Shown one piece after another: positions 43,877 to 54,475 of a DNA stretch of 64,000 nt (within the stretch, counting starts at the first letter, position 1; the number at the start of each line of letters is the position of its first letter). The DNA comes from Hornefia butyriciproducens. Lineage in GTDB: Bacteria; Bacillota; Clostridia; Peptostreptococcales; Anaerovoracaceae. A program made the position numbers and the translations under genes. The notes beneath the pieces are model-generated. The model saw only the letters and a list, made by a program, of their open reading frames with translations, had not been told where the DNA came from and made no database searches. The stretch is from the NCBI RefSeq assembly GCF_009695915.1, contig NZ_VUMZ01000006.1, forward strand, positions 1 to 64,000, in the 5' to 3' direction.

Positions 43877-44371
43877 ATGAAAAAAATCGGAATCATCATG
43901 GGAAGCGACAGCGATCTCCCGGTCGTGGAGAAGGCGATCGAGACGCTCCGGGAACTGGACGTCCCTTACGAAGTACATGTGTTTTCAGCCCACAGGACGC
44001 CGGATGAGGCGAAGGAATTCGCCGTGTCTGCCCGCGACCGGGGCTTTGGTGCCATCATCGCGGCTGCCGGAAAGGCAGCTCATCTCGCAGGTGCGCTCGC
44101 CGCGAACACCACTCTGCCGGTTATCGGAATCCCGGTAAAATCTTCAACCCTGGACGGATTGGACGCGCTCCTGTCCACTGTGCAGATGCCGGGCGGAATC
44201 CCGGTTGCAACCGTTGCAATCGACGGCGCGAAGAACGCAGGGCTGCTGGCCGCTCAGATGCTGGCCATCACCGACGAGGAGCTCGCCGGACGTCTGAGCG
44301 CTCAGAGAAAAGAAGCCGCGGCAAAGGTTCTCGGAAAAAACAAGACCATCGAAGAGAAATTCAATCAGTAG
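43877..44371 (+). CDS. purE: N5-carboxyaminoimidazole ribonucleotide mutase (class I-type PurE)
   Basis: 164 aa. [12 protein letters not shown] at the start, [11 protein letters not shown] in the middle and [29 protein letters not shown] near the end are standard, and I quote only parts. It moves the carboxyl group of N5-CAIR to form CAIR; a purK gene is not in the window. ATG 43877 is chosen because TGGAGGT lies 9 bases upstream, and an earlier ATG at 43826 lies at the promoter. First gene of the pur operon. Confidence 0.95.
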   Translation: MKKIGIIMGSDSDLPVVEKAIETLRELDVPYEVHVFSAHRTPDEAKEFAVSARDRGFGAIIAAAGKAAHLAGALAANTTLPVIGIPVKSSTLDGLDALLSTVQMPGGIPVATVAIDGAKNAGLLAAQMLAITDEELAGRLSAQRKEAAAKVLGKNKTIEEKFNQ

Positions 44372-44380
44372 GAGTGAAAA

Positions 44381-45811
44381 ATGAGCAGCTTACAGGAAGA
44401 ATGCGGAGTTTTTGGAATCTTTGGGACGCAGACGCAGGACGTCGCACATACCGCCTATTACGGTCTGTTCGCGCTCCAGCATCGCGGCCAGGAAAGCTGC
44501 GGTATTGTTGTGAATGATGACGGAGTCTTTACCGATCATCGAGACTCAGGACTCGTGAACGATGTGTTCACCCCGCAGACGCTCGAGAATCTTGGACAGG
44601 GGCAGATGGCAGTCGGACATGTCCGCTATTCCACAACAGGTGGAAATGAGCGGCTGAACTCACAGCCTATCGTCGTAAATCACCATAAAGGAAGAATGGC
44701 GCTGGCTCATAACGGAAACCTGGTCAATTCCTTTGAGCTTCGGACTGAACTGGAGCTTCAGGGGTCGATTTTTCACACCACCAGCGACACAGAGGTCATC
44801 TCGTATATTATCACAAAGGAACGGATCCGCAGCGGCTCAATCGAGGAAGCCGTGAACAAGGCCATTGACAAACTGGAGGGGGCGTTTTCTCTGGTTATCA
44901 TGTCGCCCGCCAAACTCATCGCTGTTCGCGATGAAAACGGGTTTCGCCCGCTATGCTACGGTGTCAGAGACGACGGAACATATATAGTCGCTTCCGAAAC
45001 ATGTGCACTGGACGCGGTGGGCGCCAGATACGTCCGGGACATCGATCCGGGAGAAATCCTTGTATTCAGCCGGGAAGGCATTCAGTCTATCCGGGATCAC
45101 TGTGATAAAGCGCCGCACAAGATCTGTATTTTCGAATATCTGTACTTCGCGCGGCCGGATTCCGTAATTGAAGGGAAAAGTGTTCATGCGGCGAGAGTTG
45201 CCGCGGGAACCTGCCTCGCAATGGAATACCCCATTCAGGCGGATGTGGTAATCGGAGTGCCTGATTCCGGTCTCGATGCGGCTCTGGGTTATTCCAGACA
45301 GACCGGAATTCCATATGGAATCGGCTTTATCAAGAACAAATATATTGCCCGCACATTTATCGCGCCGGGGCAGAAGGCGCGAGAGGACAAGGTTCGGATC
45401 AAGCTCAACGTGATCTCGGAAACCGTCCGCGGCAAACGTGTAGTTCTCGTGGACGACTCCATCGTCCGCGGCACGACCTGTGCGCGGATCGTGAAGCTTC
45501 TGCGGGAAGCCGGTGCCACAGAAGTGCATATGATGTCTTCTGCACCGGCCTTTACAAATCCCTGCTACTACGGGACCGATATCGACTCACGCGAGAATCT
45601 CATCGCCTGCCGCTATTCGGTCGATGAAATCGCGGACGTCATTGGGGCCGACAGCGTCGGTTTCCTCAACATCGATCACCTGAATCTTCTGATCGGTACA
45701 GCTCCCGGAGAAGGGTTCTGCGACGGATGCTTCAGCGGCAGATATGCGACGGCGATTCCGTCAGACGGGGATAAAAATCGTTTTGAGAGAAAGATCAGCA
45801 GCAGAGAATAA
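44381..45811 (+). CDS. purF: Amidophosphoribosyltransferase, FeS type
   Basis: 476 aa. The N-terminal nucleophile is Cys8 in EECGVFG, released by removal of a seven-residue propeptide as in Bacillus PurF. The glutaminase domain is followed by a PRPP-binding domain with VLVDDSIVRGTT. Four Cys for a regulatory [4Fe-4S] cluster are visible (HKICIFE, IACRYS, CDGC). It catalyses the first committed step of purine synthesis. It starts 9 bases after purE. Confidence 0.96.
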   Translation: MSSLQEECGVFGIFGTQTQDVAHTAYYGLFALQHRGQESCGIVVNDDGVFTDHRDSGLVNDVFTPQTLENLGQGQMAVGHVRYSTTGGNERLNSQPIVVNHHKGRMALAHNGNLVNSFELRTELELQGSIFHTTSDTEVISYIITKERIRSGSIEEAVNKAIDKLEGAFSLVIMSPAKLIAVRDENGFRPLCYGVRDDGTYIVASETCALDAVGARYVRDIDPGEILVFSREGIQSIRDHCDKAPHKICIFEYLYFARPDSVIEGKSVHAARVAAGTCLAMEYPIQADVVIGVPDSGLDAALGYSRQTGIPYGIGFIKNKYIARTFIAPGQKAREDKVRIKLNVISETVRGKRVVLVDDSIVRGTTCARIVKLLREAGATEVHMMSSAPAFTNPCYYGTDIDSRENLIACRYSVDEIADVIGADSVGFLNIDHLNLLIGTAPGEGFCDGCFSGRYATAIPSDGDKNRFERKISSRE

Positions 45812-45826
45812 TTTCAGGAGGAGAAG

Positions 45827-46867
45827 ATGAGCAAGAGTTTCAGTGAAAGCTACAAAGAAGCAGGTGTTGACATCACCGCCGGATACAAATCCGTCGAGCT
45901 GATGAAGCAGCACATCAAACGGACCATGGCATTCGGCGACACCTCTGATCTGGGGGGCTTCGGCGGTCTGTTTCATCTGGATATGAACGGTATCAGCGAC
46001 CCGGTCCTGGTCAGCGGGACAGACGGCGTCGGCACCAAGCTCCGGCTCGCGTTCCTGATGGATCGTCATGACACTGTGGGAATCGACTGCGTCGCCATGT
46101 GCGTCAACGACATTATCTGTGTGGGGGCAAAGCCTTTGTTCTTCCTTGATTACATCGCCTGCGGAAAAAACTACCCGGAAAAAATTGCCCGGATTGTCAG
46201 CGGTGTGGCAGAGGGATGCGTCCAGTCGGAATCCGCGCTTATCGGCGGAGAAACCGCGGAAATGCCGGGATTCTATCCGGAGGATGAATACGATCTTGCC
46301 GGTTTCGCTGTAGGAGTTGTGGATCGGTCCAAGGTCCTGGACAAGACGAAAATCAAGGCGGGAGACGTTCTTATCGGACTGCCGTCCTCGGGAATTCATT
46401 CCAACGGCTTTTCTCTTGTCCGCAAGGTCTTCGATGTGGAGCATACGGATCTGAACCGGACCTTCGGGGAGCTTGACGGAAAGACTCTCGGGGAGGCGCT
46501 CCTTACTCCGACAAAGATCTATGTCAAATCTATGCTTGCGCTGTTTGATGCGGTTGACGTAAAGTCCGCCGCGCACATCACCGGCGGAGGATTCTATGAA
46601 AACATTCCCCGCAGCCTTCCGGAAGGCGTCGGTGTACGGATCCGCAGAAGCGACGTCCGTGTTCTGCCGATCTTCGATCTTCTGGCAAAGGAAGGAAACA
46701 TTCCGGAACGGGATATGTTTAACACCTACAACATGGGCGTCGGGATGACCTGCGTCGTCGCTGAAAAAGATGCGGATCAGGCTTTGTCCGTCCTGAAGGC
46801 TTCCGGCGAAGATGCCTATATTCTCGGGGAAGTCGTGAACTCGGAGGAAAGTGTGGTTATATGTTAG
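45827..46867 (+). CDS. purM: Phosphoribosylformylglycinamidine cyclo-ligase (AIR synthetase)
   Basis: 346 aa. Typical segments are [40 protein letters not shown] and [13 protein letters not shown]. It closes the imidazole ring, FGAM to AIR, with ATP. AGGAGGAG precedes the start; its end overlaps purN by 7 bases. Confidence 0.96.
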   Translation: MSKSFSESYKEAGVDITAGYKSVELMKQHIKRTMAFGDTSDLGGFGGLFHLDMNGISDPVLVSGTDGVGTKLRLAFLMDRHDTVGIDCVAMCVNDIICVGAKPLFFLDYIACGKNYPEKIARIVSGVAEGCVQSESALIGGETAEMPGFYPEDEYDLAGFAVGVVDRSKVLDKTKIKAGDVLIGLPSSGIHSNGFSLVRKVFDVEHTDLNRTFGELDGKTLGEALLTPTKIYVKSMLALFDAVDVKSAAHITGGGFYENIPRSLPEGVGVRIRRSDVRVLPIFDLLAKEGNIPERDMFNTYNMGVGMTCVVAEKDADQALSVLKASGEDAYILGEVVNSEESVVIC

Positions 46868-47451
46868 CGAACAAAACCAGAATCTGCGTGATGGTTTCCG
46901 GCGGCGGCACCAATCTGCAGGCGCTTATCGATGCCGAGAAAAGCGGAATCCTCCGGAGCGGAGAAATCGTTCTGGTCGCGTCCGGGAATCCTGATGCTTA
47001 CGCTCTGACGAGAGCCCGGCGAAATGGAATCGAGACTTTCGTAACGGAGGACGAGCAGACTCTGCTGAAGGAACTGAAGCGCCGGGGGATTCAACTGATT
47101 GTTCTGGCAGGTTTCCTGAAGATTCTGAGTCCGGAATTTATCGGAGCCTTCCGTGACCGGATCATCAATGTCCACCCATCTCTGATTCCGTCCTTCTGCG
47201 GTCGGGGCTGTTACGGTCTACATGTCCATGAAAAGGCTCTGGATTACGGCGTCAAGGTGACCGGCGCAACGGTTCATTTTGTCAATGAAATCCCCGACGG
47301 AGGAAAAATCATAGCGCAGAAGGCAGTGAATGTCGAAGATGGAGATACACCTGAGACTCTGCAGCGGCGAGTCATGGAGCAGGCAGAATGGATCCTGCTT
47401 CCGAAGGCGACGGAGGATATTTCTCTGGAAATACAGAAAGGAATTCGATAA
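46861..47451 (+). CDS. purN: Phosphoribosylglycinamide formyltransferase
   Basis: 196 aa. [16 protein letters not shown] at the start, the catalytic region [13 protein letters not shown] with Asn and His, and [16 protein letters not shown] with the Asp. It uses 10-formyl-THF to make FGAR. Its stop shares one base with the next start (TAATG). Confidence 0.96.
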   Translation: MLANKTRICVMVSGGGTNLQALIDAEKSGILRSGEIVLVASGNPDAYALTRARRNGIETFVTEDEQTLLKELKRRGIQLIVLAGFLKILSPEFIGAFRDRIINVHPSLIPSFCGRGCYGLHVHEKALDYGVKVTGATVHFVNEIPDGGKIIAQKAVNVEDGDTPETLQRRVMEQAEWILLPKATEDISLEIQKGIR

Positions 47452-48173
47452 TGAATGTATATGAATCGAGGCCGATACGCGAATACATTGAGGGAAATCC
47501 TTATGTGGGACGCGGAATCGCTGTCGGAATGACCGGCGACGGGAAAACCGCCGTGACGGCATATTTCATCATGGGACGTTCTGAGAACAGCCGAAACCGT
47601 ATTTTTGTGGAAGAAGGAGAGGATCTGATGATCCGTCCCTTTGATGTATCCAAAGTGGAGGATCCGTCGCTGATCATCTATTATCCTGTCCGCCTGGTCG
47701 GACAGAAACTGATTGTGACTAACGGCGATCAGACAGACACGATCCGCGATTTCCTTCAGGAGGGGGGATCCTTTGAGGAGGCGCTGCGTACCAGAGCATT
47801 CGAGCCGGACGGCCCCAACTGGACGCCGCGGATCTCCGGACTCCTCTGTTTCGAAGACGGTTTCCGGTACAAAATGAGCATTCTGAAGAGCGCTGATGCG
47901 GCGGGCAGTGCCTGCAGTCGGTACTTCTTTGAATATCCCGGCATTCCGGGGCAGGGTCATTTCCTTCACACATATATGACGGATGGGAGTCCGATCCCCA
48001 CCTTCTGCGGAGAGCCGGAACGGATTACTGTACCGGAGGACATCGACGCCTTCGCCGAAGAGATCTGGACCAATCTGAATGAGGATAACAAAATTTCGCT
48101 CTATGTGCGGTATACCGATATCGCGACAGGCGCGGCAGTCAGCCGCATGATCAACAAATGGGAGGAAAAATGA
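47451..48173 (+). CDS. Stand-alone IMP cyclohydrolase (PurO-like family)
   Basis: 240 aa. SRPIREYIEGNPYVGRGIAVG, TAYFIMGRSENSRNR and the central PNWTPRISGLL segment match the IMP cyclohydrolase family typified by archaeal PurO. It would close FAICAR to IMP, the last step of the pathway. In most bacteria this activity is the N-terminal domain of PurH; here that domain is lacking in the neighbour, so the step is split over two genes. The start overlaps purN by one base and the end overlaps the next gene by ATGA, so dosage is tightly coupled. A longer in-frame start inside purN is not needed. Confidence 0.85.
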   Translation: MNVYESRPIREYIEGNPYVGRGIAVGMTGDGKTAVTAYFIMGRSENSRNRIFVEEGEDLMIRPFDVSKVEDPSLIIYYPVRLVGQKLIVTNGDQTDTIRDFLQEGGSFEEALRTRAFEPDGPNWTPRISGLLCFEDGFRYKMSILKSADAAGSACSRYFFEYPGIPGQGHFLHTYMTDGSPIPTFCGEPERITVPEDIDAFAEEIWTNLNEDNKISLYVRYTDIATGAAVSRMINKWEEK

Positions 48174-49354
48174 AAGAATTTCAATTGAAATACGGATGCA
48201 ATCCAAACCAGAAGCCCGCCAGAATCTATATGGAGAACGGCGGCGATCTTCCTGTAACGATTCTGAACGGGCGGCCGGGATATATCAACTTTCTGGACGC
48301 CTTCAACAGCTGGCAGCTGGTGCATGAGATTCACACGAGCCTGGGAATGCCGGCGGCAGCCTCCTTCAAGCATGTCAGTCCGACCTCTGCGGCAGTGGGA
48401 GTTCCCATGAGCGATACGCTGAAGAAGGCCTGTTTTGTTGACGACATCGAAGGGCTGGATGACTCGCCGATCGCCACGGCCTACGCAAGAGCCCGCGGCA
48501 CGGACAGAATGTCCTCCTACGGTGATTTTGTCGCGCTCAGCGATATCTGCGACCGGACGACTGCGGAAATTCTCAGGCGTGAGGTCTCCGACGGCATCAT
48601 CGCGCCGGGATATAGCGACGAGGCTCTGGAGATTCTGAAATCAAAGAAAAAAGGAAATTACAACATCATCCAGATCGATGCGGATTATGAACCGGCAGAA
48701 ACGGAGCGCAAACAGGTCTTCGGCGTAACTTTTGAGCAGGGCAGAAACAATTACACAGTCTCGAAGGATGATTTCACCGAAATCGTGACCCGAAACAGGG
48801 ATCTGAGCGAGGAAGCGAAGCGCGACATGGTCATCGCACTGATCACACTGAAATATACCCAGTCCAATTCCGTCTGCTATGTGCAGGACGGTCAGGCCAT
48901 CGGCGTCGGCGCCGGTCAGCAGTCCCGCATTCACTGCACGAGGCTGGCAGGAAACAAGGCTGATTTCTGGCATCTGCGTCAGTCTGAGAAAGTCATTGGT
49001 CTTCCGTTCCGAAAGGAGATTTCCCGCCCGGTCCGTGACAACACCATTGATGTTTATCTCGGTGATGAATACGAGGATGTTCTGCGAGACGGCGTATGGG
49101 AAACGCTGTTCACAGAAAAACCTCAGCCGTTCACGAGAGAAGAACAGAAGTCTTACCTCAGTGCCATCCGCGGAGTGACACTAGGCAGCGACGCATTCTT
49201 CCCGTTCGGAGACAACATCGAACGTGCCCGCAAAAGCGGAGTCAGTTACGTAGTGCAGCCGGGCGGCTCCATCCGGGACGACAATGTGATCGAAACCTGC
49301 GACAAATATGATATGGTCATGGTATTCACCGGCATGAGACTGTTCCATCACTGA
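48170..49354 (+). CDS. AICAR formyltransferase lacking the cyclohydrolase domain
   Basis: 394 aa. It begins directly with the AICAR transformylase part (LKYGCNPNQKPARIY), with SFKHVSPTSAAVG and the HCTRLAGNKADFW motif, and ends in the typical PGGSIRD.NVI region. The MGS-like IMP cyclohydrolase domain (about 200 aa) of bifunctional PurH is absent. It makes FAICAR from AICAR and 10-formyl-THF; the preceding gene then gives IMP. GGGAGG precedes ATG 48170. Confidence 0.9.
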   Translation: MKEFQLKYGCNPNQKPARIYMENGGDLPVTILNGRPGYINFLDAFNSWQLVHEIHTSLGMPAAASFKHVSPTSAAVGVPMSDTLKKACFVDDIEGLDDSPIATAYARARGTDRMSSYGDFVALSDICDRTTAEILRREVSDGIIAPGYSDEALEILKSKKKGNYNIIQIDADYEPAETERKQVFGVTFEQGRNNYTVSKDDFTEIVTRNRDLSEEAKRDMVIALITLKYTQSNSVCYVQDGQAIGVGAGQQSRIHCTRLAGNKADFWHLRQSEKVIGLPFRKEISRPVRDNTIDVYLGDEYEDVLRDGVWETLFTEKPQPFTREEQKSYLSAIRGVTLGSDAFFPFGDNIERARKSGVSYVVQPGGSIRDDNVIETCDKYDMVMVFTGMRLFHH

Positions 49355-49371
49355 TACGAGGAGGTTGTGCG

Positions 49372-50643
49372 ATGAAAGTAATGGTTGTTGGCGGCGGAGG
49401 AAGAGAGCACGCCATCATAAAGAAAATAAAGGAAAGCCCGAAGGTCGACGAAATTTACGCACTTCCGGGAAACGGAGGAATCGCAGAAGACGCTACATGC
49501 GTCGGCGTCGGCGCGGAGGATCTTCCCGGCATCGTGAAATTTGCAACAGAGAATGCAATCGATTTCGCCATCGTTGCGCCGGATGACCCTCTGGTCATGG
49601 GATGCGTCGATCTGCTGCAGGCCGAAGGAATCCCGTGTTTCGGGCCGAACAGAGACGCGGCGATCATCGAGGGCAGCAAGGCTTTCGCCAAGGATCTGAT
49701 GAAGAAATACGGTATACCGACCGCCCAGTACGAAATCTTCACGGAGATGGCCGACGCTCTGCATTACATTGAAGACTGCAGAATTCCGGTTGTAGTCAAA
49801 GCGGACGGTCTGGCGAAGGGGAAGGGCGTTATCATTGCGGAGACCCGTGAAGACGCCGGACAGGCGGTTCGTGAAATGATGGAGGACAAGGTGTTCGGTG
49901 AAAGCGGAAGCCGCGTCGTAATCGAAGAGTTTCTGGAAGGTCCGGAAGTGTCGGTACTCAGTTTTACTGACGGGAAAACGCTGATCCCCATGGTTTCCTC
50001 CATGGATCACAAACGCGCGCTGGACGGAGATAAAGGGCTGAACACCGGCGGTATGGGGACGGTAGCACCCAATCCATATTATACGGAGGAAATCGCACGG
50101 CAGTGCGAGGAAGAAATCTTCCTCCCCACCATGATCGCAATGAACAAAGAAGGACGCAGTTTTTCCGGCTGTCTCTATTTCGGGCTGATGCTCACTGAGG
50201 ACGGCCCGAAGGTCATCGAATACAACTGCCGTTTCGGTGACCCTGAAACACAGGTGGTTCTGCCGCTGCTGGACAGTGACCTCTTCGAGATCATGCTCCA
50301 TGTCGCGGATGGCACGCTGGCTGACGCAGATGTGTCCTTTGCGGAAGATGCCGCCTGCTGTGTCGTCATGGCATCCAAGGGATATCCGAAATCTTATGAG
50401 AAGGGCTTTCCCATCGAAATTCCTTCTGATGTCACGAATGTATATATCGCCGGTGCCGAACGAGATGCAGACGGAACACTTCGTTCCAGCGGCGGCCGCG
50501 TTCTGGGCGTAACGGAGCGGGGAGAAAATCTCCGGGAAGCCATTGACAGAACTTACGCATCGGTCAGAAAGATTCGGTTCGATAACGGCTTCTGCCGCAG
50601 AGACATCGGTCAGAGAGCATTGAACGCACTGGAGGGGAAATAA
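49372..50643 (+). CDS. purD: Phosphoribosylamine-glycine ligase
   Basis: 423 aa, ATP-grasp fold. VMVVGGGGREHAI at the start, PNRDAAIIEGSKAFAK, KADGLAKGKGV in the ATP site, and EYNCRFGDPETQ near the Mg site. It joins glycine to phosphoribosylamine to give GAR. CGAGGAGG precedes the ATG; its stop shares one base with purL. Confidence 0.96.
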   Translation: MKVMVVGGGGREHAIIKKIKESPKVDEIYALPGNGGIAEDATCVGVGAEDLPGIVKFATENAIDFAIVAPDDPLVMGCVDLLQAEGIPCFGPNRDAAIIEGSKAFAKDLMKKYGIPTAQYEIFTEMADALHYIEDCRIPVVVKADGLAKGKGVIIAETREDAGQAVREMMEDKVFGESGSRVVIEEFLEGPEVSVLSFTDGKTLIPMVSSMDHKRALDGDKGLNTGGMGTVAPNPYYTEEIARQCEEEIFLPTMIAMNKEGRSFSGCLYFGLMLTEDGPKVIEYNCRFGDPETQVVLPLLDSDLFEIMLHVADGTLADADVSFAEDAACCVVMASKGYPKSYEKGFPIEIPSDVTNVYIAGAERDADGTLRSSGGRVLGVTERGENLREAIDRTYASVRKIRFDNGFCRRDIGQRALNALEGK

Positions 50644-53600
50644 TGGTTTATCGAATTTATGTTGAAAAGAAGAAGCGTTTTGCCAGCGAGGCGGAATCTC
50701 TGCGCAGAGAGATCACCGGTCTCCTTCAAATCGACGGACTGAAGGATGTGCGCGTCGTAAACCGGTATGACGTTGAAAATCTGTCAAAAGACCTGTTTGA
50801 GGATGCGGTCCACACGGTGTTCTCCGAGCCGCAGGTAGATGATGTCAGCGAAGGTCTGCGTGTTGGAGACGGAGACAAAGTCTTTGCCGTGGAATACCTT
50901 CCCGGTCAGTTCGACCAGAGGGCTGATTCCGCTGCGGAATGCATACAGCTGATTTCAAAGGGGGAACGTCCCCAGGTCCGTTCCGCCAGAGTCTATATCC
51001 TGACCGGCGATCTCACTGATGCAGACGTTGAAGCCGTAAAGAAATATGTCATCAATCCGGTAGAGGCCAGAGAAGCCTCGCTGGAGGAATTCAAGACATT
51101 GAAGATGGAATACGAAATTCCCACCCGGGTGGAGACTATCCGCGGTTTTAACGCAATGGACGAAGACGCGCTGCGGAGGTTTCTGGAGGAGCGTGGACTT
51201 GCAATGGACCTGGCGGATCTGAAGTTCTGCCAGGAATACTTCAAATCCGAGAACAGAGAGCCGACCATCACCGAGATCCGCGTCATCGATACCTACTGGT
51301 CCGATCACTGCCGTCACACGACCTTTAATACGACTGTCGATCATGTGACCTTCGAGGATCCGGAAATCCAGAAAACTTATGAGGACTATCTCGCGACCCG
51401 GGAAGAACTTGGGAGAAAGAAACCTGTAAATCTGATGGATATCGGAACCCTGGCGGCTAAATATTTGAAGTCACGCGGCATGATGGATAAACTTGACGAA
51501 TCTGAAGAAATCAATGCCTGTACCGTCAAAATCGATGTGGAAGCAGAAGGGCGTACGGAAAAATGGCTGCTTCTCTTCAAGAACGAGACCCACAATCATC
51601 CGACGGAAATTGAACCTTTCGGCGGCGCGGCCACCTGCATCGGCGGCGCAATCCGCGACCCTCTTTCGGGGAGAAGCTATGTCTATGCGGCGATGCGCGT
51701 CACCGGCGCAGCAGATCCCCTCAAACCGGTTTCTGAGACTCTACCGGGCAAGCTGCCCCAGCGTAAGCTGGTTACGACGGCCGCTGACGGCTACAGCTCC
51801 TATGGAAATCAGATCGGTCTAGCAACCGGGCAGGTCGATGAAATCTATCATCCCGGATATGTTGCCAAAAGAATGGAGGTAGGTGCTGTCATCGCTGCGG
51901 CTCCTGCAGAGAATGTGCGGAGGGAACGCCCCGTCGACAGTGATGTCGTGATTCTGCTGGGAGGACGAACCGGACGCGACGGCTGCGGCGGTGCAACAGG
52001 TTCCTCCAAGAAGCACACGCTTCAGTCTCTGGAAACCTGCGGCGCAGAGGTTCAGAAGGGGAACGCTCCGGAGGAGCGAAAACTCCAGAGACTCTTCCGC
52101 AATCCGGAAGCAAGCCGGATGATCAAACGCTGCAATGACTTCGGTGCAGGCGGCGTTTCTGTCGCCATAGGCGAGCTGGCAGACGGTCTTGAAATCGATC
52201 TGAACCGGGTGCCGAAGAAATACGACGGACTTGACGGTACAGAACTTGCGATCTCAGAATCTCAGGAACGAATGGCCGTCGTCGTGGCAGAACAGGATGC
52301 AGACCGCTTTATCGAGCTGTCCCATCAGGAAAATCTGGAAGCCACCAGAGTTGCGGTTGTCAAAGACGAACCTTATCTGCGCGAGTACTGGAACGGGGAA
52401 GCGATCGTGAACATTTCCAGAGCGTTCCTAGACACAAACGGTGCGGAAAAGCATATCGATATCGATATTCCTTTGCATAGCGATTTCGCGAAGAAGACCG
52501 GATCGGATTTTGTACAGGAATACAAGGCGCTTGCTGAAGATCTTAACGTCTGCTCCAAGCGCGGACTTTCCGAGGAATTCGACTCCACAATAGGCGCGGG
52601 AACTGTGCTGATGCCCTTCGGCGGGAAATATCAGCGCACGCCTATTCAGGCCATGGTCAATCTGATTTCTATGGAAAAAAAGCATACCGATACCTGTTCC
52701 ATCATGTCATGGGGATTCAATCCTGATATTTCCAGCGCGAGTCCGTATCACGGCGCATACCTTGCGGTCGTGGAATCCGTATCAAAGCTGATTGCAACAG
52801 GAGCGACATATAAGGACGTCTACCTCTCTTTCCAGGAGTACTTTGAAAAACCGGGCAGTGAAGGGAAGCGCTGGGGGAAACCCATGGCCGCCGTTCTGGG
52901 TGCATTCCGTGCGCAGAAAGAGCTCGGCGTGGCCGCCATCGGAGGAAAAGATTCCATGAGCGGAACATTTGAAGATATTGATGTTCCGCCGACACTGATC
53001 TCATTTGCGGTCACTACAGATAAGACAGAAAGAATCGTTTCGCCGGAATTCAAGAGTACAGACGATAAAATTATTATGTTAACTCCGGAATATGACGACA
53101 ACGGTCTGCCCACCGGAGAATCACTGAAAGCTCTGTATCGAACAGTGGGACAGCTCATGGATACCGGCATCGTTAAAGCGGCCTGCACGCCCGTATACGG
53201 CGGTGTTGCTGAAGCAATCATGAAAATGTCCATGGGCAACCGGATTGGCTTTGAATATGCCGACTCTCTGACCATGGAGGATCTCTTCGGTTATCACTAT
53301 GGATCCTTCCTGCTGGAAATTGACGGCGGCGAGGTCTCCGTGGAAGACGCCAATATCTTCGAGATTGGCAGAACGATTGCGGAGCCTGTGATACGGAAGG
53401 GTACGGAAAGCCTCGGATTCGACGAGCTGTTTGGTGCTTACGAAGCCAAGCTTGAGCCTGTCTACAAATGCAACATTACGCCGGAGACAAACCGTCTGGA
53501 AACTTTCACATCTGAGCGCAAGGAAAATCTCCATGCGGCGGTAGGCTCCGCGTCTCCCCGGATTCTGATTCCGGTATTCCCGGGAACCAATTGCGAGTAC

Positions 53601-54350
53601 GATTCCGCAAAAGCCTGCCGCGACGCAGGAGCCGACCCGGATATCTTTGTGATCAACAACCTGACCGCAGATGCAGTCGCCTCATCAGTGGAAGAATTTG
53701 CGAACAGAATCCGCCGCTCTCAGGTCATCTTCATCCCGGGAGGATTCTCAGGCGGAGATGAGCCGGACGGTTCCGGAAAATTCATCACCGCATTCTTCCG
53801 GAACGCGGAAATCAAGGAAGCGGTCACAGAACTTCTGGAGAAAAGGGACGGCCTGATGCTGGGGATCTGCAACGGTTTCCAGGCGCTGATCAAGCTGGGG
53901 CTGGTTCCATACGGAAAAATCGTGGACACCGACGAAAACAGTGCGACGCTGACATTCAATGAAATCCGGCGTCACCAGTCCAAGATCGTCCGCGTCCGTG
54001 TGGCTTCCGATAAATCGCCCTGGATGAAAAACGTCAGCACCGGAGAAATCTACAATGTACCGATTTCCCATGGCGAAGGCAGATTTATCGCGCCGGAGGA
54101 TCTGATCAGGCAACTGGCTGACAACGGACAGATCCTGACTCAGTACGTAGATCTGGATGGGAATGTAACATCGGACATTCAGTACAATCCAAACGGCTCC
54201 TATTATGCCATAGAAGGTATCACTTCGCCGGACGGCAGAGTGGTCGGAAAGATGGGACACGCGGAAAGAATCGGCAGAAACCTCTATAAAAACGTGCCGG
54301 GCAGTTACGACATGAAAATGTTCCGCTCCGCAGTTGAATACTTTAAATAA
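50643..54350 (+). CDS. purL: Phosphoribosylformylglycinamidine synthase, single-chain large form
   Basis: 1,235 aa: a PurS-like N-terminal part, the two PurL ATPase halves (ETHNHPTEIEPFGGAATCIGG, DFGAGGVSVAIGELADG), and a C-terminal PurQ glutaminase with Cys in GICNGFQ (near 1,076) and His in ISHGEGRF. It converts FGAR to FGAM using glutamine. Bacillus has three separate proteins (PurS, PurQ, small PurL); this organism has the one-chain form, so no purS or purQ is expected. Last gene of the operon; purC and purB are not in the cluster. Confidence 0.96.
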   Translation: MVYRIYVEKKKRFASEAESLRREITGLLQIDGLKDVRVVNRYDVENLSKDLFEDAVHTVFSEPQVDDVSEGLRVGDGDKVFAVEYLPGQFDQRADSAAECIQLISKGERPQVRSARVYILTGDLTDADVEAVKKYVINPVEAREASLEEFKTLKMEYEIPTRVETIRGFNAMDEDALRRFLEERGLAMDLADLKFCQEYFKSENREPTITEIRVIDTYWSDHCRHTTFNTTVDHVTFEDPEIQKTYEDYLATREELGRKKPVNLMDIGTLAAKYLKSRGMMDKLDESEEINACTVKIDVEAEGRTEKWLLLFKNETHNHPTEIEPFGGAATCIGGAIRDPLSGRSYVYAAMRVTGAADPLKPVSETLPGKLPQRKLVTTAADGYSSYGNQIGLATGQVDEIYHPGYVAKRMEVGAVIAAAPAENVRRERPVDSDVVILLGGRTGRDGCGGATGSSKKHTLQSLETCGAEVQKGNAPEERKLQRLFRNPEASRMIKRCNDFGAGGVSVAIGELADGLEIDLNRVPKKYDGLDGTELAISESQERMAVVVAEQDADRFIELSHQENLEATRVAVVKDEPYLREYWNGEAIVNISRAFLDTNGAEKHIDIDIPLHSDFAKKTGSDFVQEYKALAEDLNVCSKRGLSEEFDSTIGAGTVLMPFGGKYQRTPIQAMVNLISMEKKHTDTCSIMSWGFNPDISSASPYHGAYLAVVESVSKLIATGATYKDVYLSFQEYFEKPGSEGKRWGKPMAAVLGAFRAQKELGVAAIGGKDSMSGTFEDIDVPPTLISFAVTTDKTERIVSPEFKSTDDKIIMLTPEYDDNGLPTGESLKALYRTVGQLMDTGIVKAACTPVYGGVAEAIMKMSMGNRIGFEYADSLTMEDLFGYHYGSFLLEIDGGEVSVEDANIFEIGRTIAEPVIRKGTESLGFDELFGAYEAKLEPVYKCNITPETNRLETFTSERKENLHAAVGSASPRILIPVFPGTNCEYDSAKACRDAGADPDIFVINNLTADAVASSVEEFANRIRRSQVIFIPGGFSGGDEPDGSGKFITAFFRNAEIKEAVTELLEKRDGLMLGICNGFQALIKLGLVPYGKIVDTDENSATLTFNEIRRHQSKIVRVRVASDKSPWMKNVSTGEIYNVPISHGEGRFIAPEDLIRQLADNGQILTQYVDLDGNVTSDIQYNPNGSYYAIEGITSPDGRVVGKMGHAERIGRNLYKNVPGSYDMKMFRSAVEYFK

Positions 54351-54384
54351 TGCCGGCTCATTGAGTCCATGTCGAACTTAACGA

Positions 54385-54422
54385 GTGCCGCTGACCGACT
54401 GCCGTCAGCAGCGCCGCGGCAC
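54385..54422. repeat. GC-rich hairpin after purL
   Basis: GTGCCGC (54385-54391) pairs with GCGGCAC (54416-54422), with an inner stem GCTGAC/GTCAGC (54390-54395, 54404-54409). No T-tract follows. It may terminate weakly or protect the pur mRNA 3' end. Confidence 0.65.
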
Positions 54423-54475
54423 ACAATGAAAACGGATACTCAGTAACAGATACACAGGAAAGGAAAATCACGCGA

